Of a stretch of 16,371 nucleotides of DNA, positions 8,301 through 14,917 are shown one piece after another. The position numbers and the translations under genes were made by a program. The notes below the pieces were generated by a model. That model was not told where the DNA came from. It saw only the letters and a list, made by a program, of their open reading frames with translations, and ran no database searches. The DNA is from Terriglobia bacterium (lineage in GTDB: Bacteria; Acidobacteriota; Terriglobia; UBA7540). Location: NCBI GenBank assembly GCA_030040515.1, contig JASHTO010000071.1:1-16371 (forward strand), written 5' to 3'. Each line of letters begins with the position of its first letter. The stretch's first letter is position 1.

Positions 8301-9035
8301 GACTCACTGGAAGTCAAGCTGGACAAGCGGTTGATGGGGGCGAAGCGCGGGCTGGCCGTGCAGCTTGCCTACACCTATTCGAAAACCATGGTCCGCACGA
8401 ATTATCGCAATGGCTGGCCCTGGACCGACCCTCACCCGATGTATGAGCCCGCAAATTGGGACCGCACCAACGTCTTCACACTTGCCGGGGAGTGGGACTT
8501 GCCCTTCGGCCGCGGTGCGAAGTACCTGCTCACCAATCCCTCGCGCCCCCTCGGCGCCATCTTCAATGACTGGCGGCTGAACTGGATCTTCTCCGACTCA
8601 TCGGGTTTCCCGGAGTCCATGCCGGGCGGATGGTACACCAGCACGCATAGCGTAGTACCGACCGGCGGGCCGACATTCAGCCAATGGATTTACAACTGCG
8701 GCGCTGCCGGACCGCTGAGCTGCTGGACCGCCACGCCCAGTTGGTCGCAGGGAAATCTCCCGGATGACATTTCTTATCTGCGCCAGCCGTACATTCCTAA
8801 CCTTGATCTCTCGCTCGAAAAGAACCTTCCGGTCACGGAATCCAAACGCCTGCAACTTCGCGTCGATGCCTTCAATTTCATGAACACTCCGCTCTTTCCC
8901 GGGCCCGATACCAATCCCTATGACGGGCCGCCCACGCGGAATTCCAACGGGACGTGGGCCGGCTTCGGGACCGTGAACTTTTATCAGCAGAATTTCCCCA
9001 GAATTATTCAACTTTCGTTGAAGTTCCTTTTCTAG
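5361..9035 (+). CDS. Oar-like TonB-dependent outer-membrane receptor with carboxypeptidase-regulatory-like domain
   Basis: The protein is 1224 residues from the ATG at 5361, chosen because AGGGGG lies five bases upstream and the protein then opens with a normal signal peptide: basic start, hydrophobic LALAMMAAGCFIL, cleavage near LRA/QEF at 33. Residues 38-121 form a carboxypeptidase-regulatory-like beta-sandwich (LTGQVTDPSGAVV, then GVYNISYVLPGTYTMKV). QKVTVSS near 127-132 may be the TonB box. The plug follows, with the family markers LPLNGRQIYML (156-166), FTLNGTNMT (209-217) and ARYGQTAGGTVNIVTKSGTN (249-268). The rest is beta-barrel, ending QLSLKFLF with the terminal Phe used by the BAM machinery. 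Such receptors import large or scarce substrates with energy from TonB-ExbBD. The next gene encodes a GH76-like mannanase, so an alpha-mannan fragment is a plausible ligand, but this rests on adjacency only. There is no SusD-like partner. Confidence 0.95.
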   Translation: MAKAPRHSSRLALAMMAAGCFILTSSGIPNLRAQEFRSTLTGQVTDPSGAVVVGALVTAVNDATGQTYTATTSAAGVYNISYVLPGTYTMKVAFTGFKTQEVNGVVVQASQSRGINFKLEIGSATQKVTVSSAPPLIDTVSASGNTFLTDQEISNLPLNGRQIYMLLGTTPGSQFTQETFGSTGFSGTRGWDVNNDYVLGGAVQGYDKFTLNGTNMTAMTGYGSEGNWMTAPNIDAIQEVNVMTNTYDARYGQTAGGTVNIVTKSGTNHFHGDAYEYLEAGLLNANNFENNLNLIPRQNIHQDQYGGTFSGPIKKDRIFFFGSFEGYWENIPFTTITSVPTQAMQQGNFSQSGYEVFDPSTTVCTAPGGVIGNCPGNAYSRTEFTNDTIPAGEINPIGQAIVNLYPTPNINTTLPINDYTANVPDKYRYYQPMSRVDWNTSANTRWYATYEYQHGTEFRNTSGFTTAAENGNINTMRNNTVTSLDMTHTFSTSMVGDFKASFARFIDSFPDGPLSTPTPSSIGLTMPDVATTTKALLPEIYYSEVYPQEVGNSVGNDVEQNIILDADFTKTHSAHTFEFGGEFGSYFYANPDSVGHPNGDFTFGTDYTQFNPTNRGAISTQNGNVIGDLLLGYPDSGGVDWNDTVAEGFPMYSFYGQDNWRVAHRFTLNLGVRYDVERGVQERYNRLDRGMCLSCVSPITSNPVYQANITNAANTAAWSAATQALYTAVGSTAGPAVNPGTVYGGFEFPGVDGQPRDAYNTDYSNLAPRAGFAYALNDKTVIRGGWGYVFAYGIEAGTTDGFSITTPYVSSLNSITPTNYFQSGTPFPSGAQRPQGASQGLLTDVGNTQSIDFPQRKIPRSQIMSLGMQRALPRNMTLDVAYAGNYARALRPYGAVYSYNYWVNGTLPLGWGYNQLQQNNYNPAIASALSAQVPNPYYGVLPSTTSVGGSPTISAVNLLVPLSQYGLIGDWTDPFGKSWYDSLEVKLDKRLMGAKRGLAVQLAYTYSKTMVRTNYRNGWPWTDPHPMYEPANWDRTNVFTLAGEWDLPFGRGAKYLLTNPSRPLGAIFNDWRLNWIFSDSSGFPESMPGGWYTSTHSVVPTGGPTFSQWIYNCGAAGPLSCWTATPSWSQGNLPDDISYLRQPYIPNLDLSLEKNLPVTESKRLQLRVDAFNFMNTPLFPGPDTNPYDGPPTRNSNGTWAGFGTVNFYQQNFPRIIQLSLKFLF

Positions 9036-9045
9036 GGGGCAAGGC

Positions 9046-9091
9046 GGGCGCGTCCGTCGTCCGGGAATTTCGGGTCGGACCGGGCGCGCCC
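9046..9091 (+). terminator. GC-rich hairpin after the receptor gene (possible terminator or mRNA-stability hairpin)
   Basis: GGGCGCGTCCG (9046-9056) can pair with CGGGCGCGCCC (9081-9091) over 11 bp with one T-G wobble, ten bases past the receptor stop. The bases between them can extend the structure (CCG / CGG around GGAATTT). No T run follows, only CTGGTTTG, so it is not a textbook rho-independent terminator. It may lower or protect readthrough into the mannanase gene 150 bases downstream. Confidence 0.45.
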
Positions 9092-9239
9092 TGGTTTGCA
9101 CCAGCGGAAACGAGGCGCGCCCCATCGCTGAGTTTGGTGACATGCCTCTCAGAATGGAAGTATTGCGAAGCCGGCAGGGGTACGCCATGGCCTGCCCTCG
9201 CTATGTGCCGCATGCCGTTGGTGCTTCAGGGGTCCTGAG

Positions 9240-10376
9240 ATGCGTTTAGCACGATTCGCCTCCAAGTTGCGTGGCGCTTTCCTTATCTTTCCTTTCGGCC
9301 TACTCTGGCTCCCGAACTGCGGCAGCATGGGTAGCACTACCGCTTCCACCAGTCCTCCGCCGGCTTCCAATCTAAGCTTCTCGCAAATGGCGGCAGAGGG
9401 CGTCGCAACCCTGCAATCCAACTGGTATAACCAGCAAACCGGGCTGTGGAACACTACGGGATGGTGGAACGCCGCCAACGCTCTTACCGTGGTCATCGAA
9501 TACTCAAGGCTTGCCGGTTCGAACCAGTACCTCTCCGCGGTGGGAAACACCTACGCCCTTAATTCCAGCGGCGAGTTTCTGGATCAGTATTATGACGATG
9601 AGGGCTGGTGGGCGCTCGCCTGGATTGCCGCCTACGATTGGACGGGAAGCACGACTTATCTTAACATGGCCGGCCAAATCTTTGCCGACATGACCAACGG
9701 CTGGGATGCTACGTACGGAGGCGGAATCTGGTGGAACAAGACTCACACCTATAAAAATGCCATCGCCAACGAGCTGTTCCTTTCCGTTGCCGCGAACCTG
9801 GCGAGCCGCGTGACCAGCTCCCGCCAGCAATCGTCCGACCTTACCTGGGCGCAGCAGGAATGGACGTGGTTTGCGCAATCGGGGATGATCAACTCGCAGA
9901 ACCTGATCAACGACGGATTGACTTCCTCCTGCCAGAATAACGGTGAAACCACCTGGACCTACGATCAGGGAGTGATTTTGGGAGGGCTGAGCGCGCTGGC
10001 GGCCGATTCCGGCAATACTTCATTGCTGACCAACGCGCAGACGATCGCGCTCAGCGCCATCACCAATCTCACCGACAGCAACGGCATCCTGCACGATCCC
10101 TGCGAGCCCTCGAACTGCGGCGCCGATGGGATCCAATTCAAAGGGATCTTCGTTCGCAACCTCGCGACCTTGTACGCTGCTGCTCCTCAGCAGAAATATT
10201 CGACATTCCTTGCAACCAACGCCCAGAGCATCTGGAATAACGACCAGGGACCCGGCTACCAGTTCGGGCTGGTCTGGTCAGGACCGTTCCAGAATGCCAC
10301 CACCGCCAACGCCGCCATCCAAACGTCGGCGGTAGATTGTCTGCTCGCCGCGGCTGAGGTAACCCCATCAAAGTAG
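9240..10376 (+). CDS. GH76-family glycoside hydrolase, probable alpha-1,6-mannanase, exported
   Basis: The 378-residue protein matches the single (alpha/alpha)6-barrel domain of GH76. The key mark is the adjacent aspartate pair in QYYDDEGWWALAWI (Asp119-Asp120), which corresponds to the catalytic Asp-Asp of bacterial endo-alpha-1,6-mannanases. Also present are WWNAANALTVVIEY (75-88), GGGIWWN (160-166) and YKNAIANELFL (171-181), all conserved in the family. The N-terminus has basic residues and a hydrophobic stretch ending LPNCGS, with Cys27 followed by a Ser/Thr/Pro-rich linker. This looks like a lipoprotein signal, though the lipobox is imperfect. The enzyme would act outside the inner membrane, cutting alpha-1,6-mannan backbones such as those of fungal or mycobacterial polysaccharides. 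It follows the TonB-dependent receptor in the same direction. AGGGG lies seven bases before the ATG. The family is clear; the exact substrate is inferred. Confidence 0.88.
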   Translation: MRLARFASKLRGAFLIFPFGLLWLPNCGSMGSTTASTSPPPASNLSFSQMAAEGVATLQSNWYNQQTGLWNTTGWWNAANALTVVIEYSRLAGSNQYLSAVGNTYALNSSGEFLDQYYDDEGWWALAWIAAYDWTGSTTYLNMAGQIFADMTNGWDATYGGGIWWNKTHTYKNAIANELFLSVAANLASRVTSSRQQSSDLTWAQQEWTWFAQSGMINSQNLINDGLTSSCQNNGETTWTYDQGVILGGLSALAADSGNTSLLTNAQTIALSAITNLTDSNGILHDPCEPSNCGADGIQFKGIFVRNLATLYAAAPQQKYSTFLATNAQSIWNNDQGPGYQFGLVWSGPFQNATTANAAIQTSAVDCLLAAAEVTPSK

Positions 10377-10521
10377 ATCGCTTGCCTTGAGATAACCGGC
10401 CACGCCGCAGGATGGCGCACGAAGTCGCCGCAATAAGCGTGTGGCTTCGATGTACAATTGAACGCGATCAGGACAACGAAACGGAAGTCAGCTCTTGCGG
10501 ATGAACGAAGGGATCCATGGA

Positions 10522-12423
10522 ATGCTCAGGGTAAGAGAATCCACAAGTCGCTACAGAGTGATTTGCGCCGCAGCCGCAATTTTCACTCTCAGCGCAGGTG
10601 TCGTCTTGGCGCAGGCTAAATCGCCTGATGGCGACGATATCATCCACCATCTCAACGTCGCCATCAATTGGTACAAACAAATGTCCAGCGCCAACGAGGA
10701 GGCAGGCCAGGCGAGCGACGCTTTTTATTTCGAGAACGCCCGAAGCCTTGCGCGTCAGGCGCTCCAGCTTGCCTTCGAATCGGCGGAAGCTCAGGCGGAA
10801 CTCCTGCCGGCACCGGCAAACGGCGCGGCCAACGCCTCCGCTTCCGGCGCGGCACAGGAGCGTTCCACTCTCACTGCGGCCGCGGCCAACGCTGCGGCGC
10901 AGACCCAGCAGGTGCAATTGCAAATTGACGCTCTGAACAAGCAAATCCCCAAGGCTTACGGGAAAAAACTCCAAACCTTAACCGCGCAGCGGGAAAATTT
11001 GCAGGCGGAGTTGGCGCTTGACGAGGCCGTGCAGGACGCCATCGGAAAATTGCAAAAATTCGCCGCTGGCAACAACGTAAAGGAAGGGGGGTTGCCTGCC
11101 GAAATCACCGACCTGAAGAAATCCGCTCCGGACGTTTTCCTGAGCGCACCGGCAAAAGATGAAAAAACGGCGGCGGTGCCGTCTGCCCCGCCGCAGGAAC
11201 CGGCCCCGGATGGAGGGCTCATCAGCCAGGCCTCCCTGCTCTTCTCGAAGCTGGAAGATTTGCACGCCGTGGATCAGATCAACGCCGGCGCGGTCCAAAT
11301 CACCGCGCTCGCCCGCGACCTTCAGGCTCCCCTCCTCGCCAAGCTTCGGGCGGACATTCAGGAGGCGCGCTCGCTCGCCGGCCAACCGCCCTCCGCGGAC
11401 GCCGCGCAGGCGGAGGCCACCCGCAAACGCCTTGAGGCCCTGACCACGGAGTTTAAGCAAATTTCCGGCGCCACGCTTCCACTCGGTCAGGAGATCATCG
11501 CACTCGATCAGTGTGGGGTCAACTTGCAGGAGTGGCAGAGATCCATTCACAAAGAGTGTATGCGCGTGCTGGGTTTGGTACTGGTCCGGATCTTCGCCGT
11601 CCTGATCGGGCTAGTGGTCGTGATGGTCTTTTCCCGGCTCTGGCGAAGGGGCACATTCAAGTATGTCAAGGAGCCACGCCGCCGTCATCAACTGCTCTTG
11701 GTGCAGCGCTTCTGCACCGTTTTCCTGATGGCGATGGTGATCGTCCTCGGGTTCATCAGCGAGTTCGGGTCATTGGCCACCTTCGCGGGGTTCATCACGG
11801 CGGGAGTTGCCGTGGCACTCCAGGCGGTCATCCTTTCTGTTGCGGCCTATTTCTTTTTGGTGGGGCGATATGGCGTGCGCGTGGGTGACCGCATTACCGT
11901 CGCCGGAGTCACCGGCGATGTGGTGGACGTGGGAATGGTTCGGTTCTACGTCATGGAGTTGGCGGGAACTGGCGCGGATATGTACCCCACCGGCAGACTC
12001 GTAGTGCTCCCCAATTCTTTGCTCTTCCAGAATGCGCCGTTCTTCAAACAAATCCCCGGCACCTCCCACGCCTGGCACGAAATTTCCGTCACCCTCCCGC
12101 CGGGAAGCGATTACGGGCGGGCGGAAAGTCAGTTGCTGGAGGCCGTCAATGAGGTCTATGCGGAGTACGGCAGCATCATCGAGGAGCAGCACGAAGCCTC
12201 CGAGAGTTTGATGGTCAGCCGATACTCCTCACCCAAGCCGAAGTCCTGCCTGCAAATGGACGGAAATGGACTTGACCTCATCATCCGTTACCCGGTGGAG
12301 ATTCACCGCGAATCGGAAATCGACAGCAAGATATCCCGCAAGCTGATGGAAGTCATCGGTGGCGACCCCGGCCTGAAGAGCGTTGCCGCTTCAATACGCG
12401 TCCGCTCCACCATTAAAGCGTAA
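10522..12423 (+). CDS. MscS-family mechanosensitive channel with large exported N-terminal domain
   Basis: From the ATG at 10522 the protein has 633 residues. AAGGG lies nine bases upstream; ATG 10501 and TTG 10495 are in-frame alternatives. A signal peptide ends near VLAQA. Residues about 35-345 form an Ala/Gln-rich, probably coiled-coil extracytoplasmic domain (strongest around 119-181). Three hydrophobic helices follow near 347-373, 391-415 and 417-447. The third is the MscS pore helix (FITAGVAVALQAVILSVAAY), followed by the MscS beta domain VRVGDRITVAGVTGDVVDVG and RLVVLPNSLLFQN, then the cytoplasmic alpha/beta domain. Outside N-terminus plus three helices places the C-terminus in the cytoplasm, as in E. 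coli MscS. The likely role is relief of turgor on osmotic downshock, with the N-terminal domain sensing or tethering, somewhat like MscK but smaller. Both pore hinge glycines of E. coli MscS are replaced (see findings). It appears to be a single-gene unit. Confidence 0.9.
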   Translation: MLRVRESTSRYRVICAAAAIFTLSAGVVLAQAKSPDGDDIIHHLNVAINWYKQMSSANEEAGQASDAFYFENARSLARQALQLAFESAEAQAELLPAPANGAANASASGAAQERSTLTAAAANAAAQTQQVQLQIDALNKQIPKAYGKKLQTLTAQRENLQAELALDEAVQDAIGKLQKFAAGNNVKEGGLPAEITDLKKSAPDVFLSAPAKDEKTAAVPSAPPQEPAPDGGLISQASLLFSKLEDLHAVDQINAGAVQITALARDLQAPLLAKLRADIQEARSLAGQPPSADAAQAEATRKRLEALTTEFKQISGATLPLGQEIIALDQCGVNLQEWQRSIHKECMRVLGLVLVRIFAVLIGLVVVMVFSRLWRRGTFKYVKEPRRRHQLLLVQRFCTVFLMAMVIVLGFISEFGSLATFAGFITAGVAVALQAVILSVAAYFFLVGRYGVRVGDRITVAGVTGDVVDVGMVRFYVMELAGTGADMYPTGRLVVLPNSLLFQNAPFFKQIPGTSHAWHEISVTLPPGSDYGRAESQLLEAVNEVYAEYGSIIEEQHEASESLMVSRYSSPKPKSCLQMDGNGLDLIIRYPVEIHRESEIDSKISRKLMEVIGGDPGLKSVAASIRVRSTIKA

Positions 12424-12447
12424 ATTTCCGGCAATTCACCCTCGCGT

Positions 12448-12497
12448 TGTAGCGGCGCTCTATGAGCGTCGACGGCGGTCGATAGACCGCCGCTACA
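12448..12497. repeat. Palindromic intergenic repeat, TGTAGCG type (copy C)
   Basis: This is a 50-base element 24 bases past the channel gene. Its 10-base ends are perfectly complementary: TGTAGCGGCG (12448-12457) and CGCCGCTACA (12488-12497). Two arms lie inside: CGCTC / GAGCG (12456-12460 / 12464-12468, loop TAT) and GGCGGTC / GACCGCC (12474-12480 / 12485-12491, loop GATA). The right arm and ends are nearly identical to copy B. It ends six bases before the -35 box of the next operon. Confidence 0.82.
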
Positions 12498-12502
12498 GTT
12501 TA

Positions 12503-12530
12503 TTGTCATGCGGCCACAATGCGATATACT
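12503..12530 (+). promoter_or_regulatory. Predicted sigma70-type promoter for the M28 peptidase operon
   Basis: The -35 box is TTGTCA (12503-12508) and the -10 box TATACT (12525-12530), each one base from consensus, with a 16-base spacer. Transcription would begin near 12537 and give a leader of about 24 bases that carries the GGAGG of the next gene. A start upstream of 12537 for the following gene would not fit this message. Confidence 0.6.
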
Positions 12531-12560
12531 GCCACAACCATTTTCTTGTGGAGGTTGCGA

Positions 12561-14876
12561 ATGCGTCGTTCTGTGGTGGGTCTCATGGTCTTGCTTTTCG
12601 CGGTTCTGTTCCTTTACCGCATGGCGAATCCGGTGGCAGTGGTTGCCCAGCCGGGCACGGCGGAGGCCGGCGACTCACCCGCCATGCTTGCGGGATATTC
12701 CGTGGACTCGTCGCGGGCCGAGCGCGATTGGGAGGGCAAATTCCGCGCCATCCCCAGCCCCGCAAATCTGCGCAGTTACATGCAACGACTCTCCGCGCGC
12801 CCCCACCACGTGGGCACCGAATACGACCGCGAAAACGCCGAATGGATACTGTCCCTCTTCAAGGAGTGGGGTTGGGACGCGCACATCGAGAATTTTTACG
12901 TCCTTCTTCCCACGCCCAAGCAACGCGAAGTTGAACTCGTGGCGCCTGCGCACTTCACCGCGACGCTCGAGGAACCCACGGTGAGCGTCGATCCCACCTC
13001 CGATCAACACTCGGAGCAGCTCCCCACCTACAATGCTTACTCCGCGGACGGCGATGTCACTGCCCCGCTGGTTTACGTCAACTACGGCATCCCCGCCGAT
13101 TACGATGAGCTGGACCGCCTGGGAATTTCCGTCAAAGGTGCGATCGTCATTGCGCGCTACGGCATGTCGTGGCGCGGCATTAAACCCAAAGTAGCGGCCG
13201 AGCACGGCGCGGTGGGGTGCCTCATCTACTCCGACCCGCACGAGGACGGCTATTTCCGCGGCGACGTCTTTCCCGGCGGCGCCTGGCGTCCGCTTGAGGG
13301 CGTGCAGCGCGGCAGTGTGATGGACATGGTGCTTTATCCCGGCGACCCGCTGACCCCGGGCGAGGGCGCGACCAAAGACGCCAAGCGCTTGCCCCTCAGC
13401 GAAGCCAAAACCATCACCAAAATTCCGGTGTTGCCCCTCTCCTACGGCGACGCGCAGCCGCTGCTTTCCGCCCTGCGCGGGCCCGTAGCGCCGGAAAACT
13501 GGCGCGGCTCTCTATCCTTCACCTATCACGTCGGCCCCGGCCCCGCCAAAGTCCATTTAAAAGTTGAAGCCAACTGGGACACTAAAACTCTCTATGACGT
13601 CATTGCCCGCATCCCCGGCTCGACTTCGCCGGACGAATGGGTCGTGCGAGGCAACCACGAGGATGCCTGGGTGAACGGCGCGGAAGATCCCCTTTCCGGA
13701 ACGGTCGCTGAAATGGAAGAAGCGCGGGCGATGGGCGATCTTTTGAAGCAGGGCTGGAAGCCCCGCCGCACCATGATCTATTGCATTTGGGATGGCGAGG
13801 AGGAAGGCCTGCTCGGATCAACCGAGTGGGGCGAAGAGCACGCCGAGGAGCTGCGCCAGCACGCCGCCGTGTATATCAATTCCGACAGCAACGACCGCGG
13901 TTATCTCGGTGCGGAGGGCTCGCACACTCTCGAGAAGTTTATTAACGGAGTGGCGCGCGACATCGAGGACCCGGAAACCAAACTGAGCGTCTGGAAACGC
14001 CATCAGCTCGAATTGATCGCCCACGGCAACACCGAAGAGCGCAAGGAGGCGCGCAGCCACACCGATTGGCACATCGGTGCGCTCGGCTCGGGGTCGGATT
14101 ACACCGTGTTTATCGATCACTTGGGCATCGCATCCCTCGATTTGGGTTACGGGGGTGAGAGCGGCGGCGGAATTTACCACTCAGTTTATGATGATTTCTA
14201 CTGGTATACCCATTTCGGTGATACGGACTTTATGTATGGCCGGGCACTTGCGCAAACCGCCGGGACGGCGATGATGCGCCTTGCCGATGCCGACCTTCTG
14301 CCCTTTGACTTCACCGCCTTGGCCGATACCCTCCACACGTATGACGACGAACTGAAGAAATTGCTGAAGGACAAGCAGGACGCCGTGCGTGAGCGCAACC
14401 TGGAAATAGACGAGGGTGTGTTCACCGCCACCAACAACCCCCGGGAGCCGCTGGTGCCGCCCGCCAAAGAGGACCCGCCGCCGTATCTGAATTTCGCCCC
14501 ACTCGACAACGCAGTGGATGCGCTCACCCGCAGCGCGGCGCGGTACCAGAAGGCGCTCGAAAAGGCGCGTGCCAACGGCGGCGCGGCGCTGGATCACGCT
14601 TCGCTCCAGCGGGTGAACGAGCTTCTCATTGAAAGCGAGCGCAAACTGACCAGCGCCAGCGGGCTTCCTGGCCGATCATGGTTCACCCACCAGATTTACG
14701 CGCCGGGGTTTTATACCGGCTACGGGGTCAAAACTCTGCCCGCCGCTCGCGAGGCCATCGAGCAGAAAAAGTGGAAGGAAGCCGACGAAGGGCTGGCGGA
14801 AATCGGCAGAATTTTGGACGGTGAAGCGGCCTTGATCCAGCATGCAGCGGATGAGCTGGAGGCCATCTCAAAGTAA
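12561..14876 (+). CDS. Secreted M28-family zinc peptidase, glutamate carboxypeptidase II (PSMA/NAALADase)-like
   Basis: The protein has 771 residues from the ATG at 12561, which has GGAGG six bases upstream (12550-12554). A hydrophobic N-terminus (VVGLMVLLFAVLFLY) ends near AVVA/QP and acts as signal peptide or anchor. Domains in order: an N-terminal segment, a PA (protease-associated) domain around 100-345 with ISVKGAIVIARYG and VGCLIYSDPHEDGYF, the M28 catalytic domain, and a C-terminal helical domain like the transferrin-receptor dimerisation domain. All zinc-site residues of GCPII have counterparts: His366 (RGNHEDAW), Asp376 (EDPLSG), Glu413 as catalytic base and Glu414 as ligand (WDGEEEGLLGS), Asp442 (YINSDSN) and His540 (IYHSVYDD). 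It should remove amino acids or di- and tripeptides outside the cytoplasm. Residues that bind C-terminal glutamate in GCPII are altered, so its specificity is probably different. A metzincin-like gene follows 41 bases later. Confidence 0.93.
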   Translation: MRRSVVGLMVLLFAVLFLYRMANPVAVVAQPGTAEAGDSPAMLAGYSVDSSRAERDWEGKFRAIPSPANLRSYMQRLSARPHHVGTEYDRENAEWILSLFKEWGWDAHIENFYVLLPTPKQREVELVAPAHFTATLEEPTVSVDPTSDQHSEQLPTYNAYSADGDVTAPLVYVNYGIPADYDELDRLGISVKGAIVIARYGMSWRGIKPKVAAEHGAVGCLIYSDPHEDGYFRGDVFPGGAWRPLEGVQRGSVMDMVLYPGDPLTPGEGATKDAKRLPLSEAKTITKIPVLPLSYGDAQPLLSALRGPVAPENWRGSLSFTYHVGPGPAKVHLKVEANWDTKTLYDVIARIPGSTSPDEWVVRGNHEDAWVNGAEDPLSGTVAEMEEARAMGDLLKQGWKPRRTMIYCIWDGEEEGLLGSTEWGEEHAEELRQHAAVYINSDSNDRGYLGAEGSHTLEKFINGVARDIEDPETKLSVWKRHQLELIAHGNTEERKEARSHTDWHIGALGSGSDYTVFIDHLGIASLDLGYGGESGGGIYHSVYDDFYWYTHFGDTDFMYGRALAQTAGTAMMRLADADLLPFDFTALADTLHTYDDELKKLLKDKQDAVRERNLEIDEGVFTATNNPREPLVPPAKEDPPPYLNFAPLDNAVDALTRSAARYQKALEKARANGGAALDHASLQRVNELLIESERKLTSASGLPGRSWFTHQIYAPGFYTGYGVKTLPAAREAIEQKKWKEADEGLAEIGRILDGEAALIQHAADELEAISK

Positions 14877-14917
14877 CCTCGCACGCGCGACTTCCACGCC
14901 ACTTACCGGAGGGGGCC

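Noticed and set aside
523..12497. Palindromic repeats as a CRISPR array
   Set aside because: The copies are far apart, singly placed and not separated by uniform spacers, and no cas genes are present.
12519..12560. Upstream ATG for the M28 peptidase adding 14 residues
   Set aside because: It lies within the predicted -10 region and upstream of the likely transcription start. The ATG at 12561 has GGAGG at ideal spacing.
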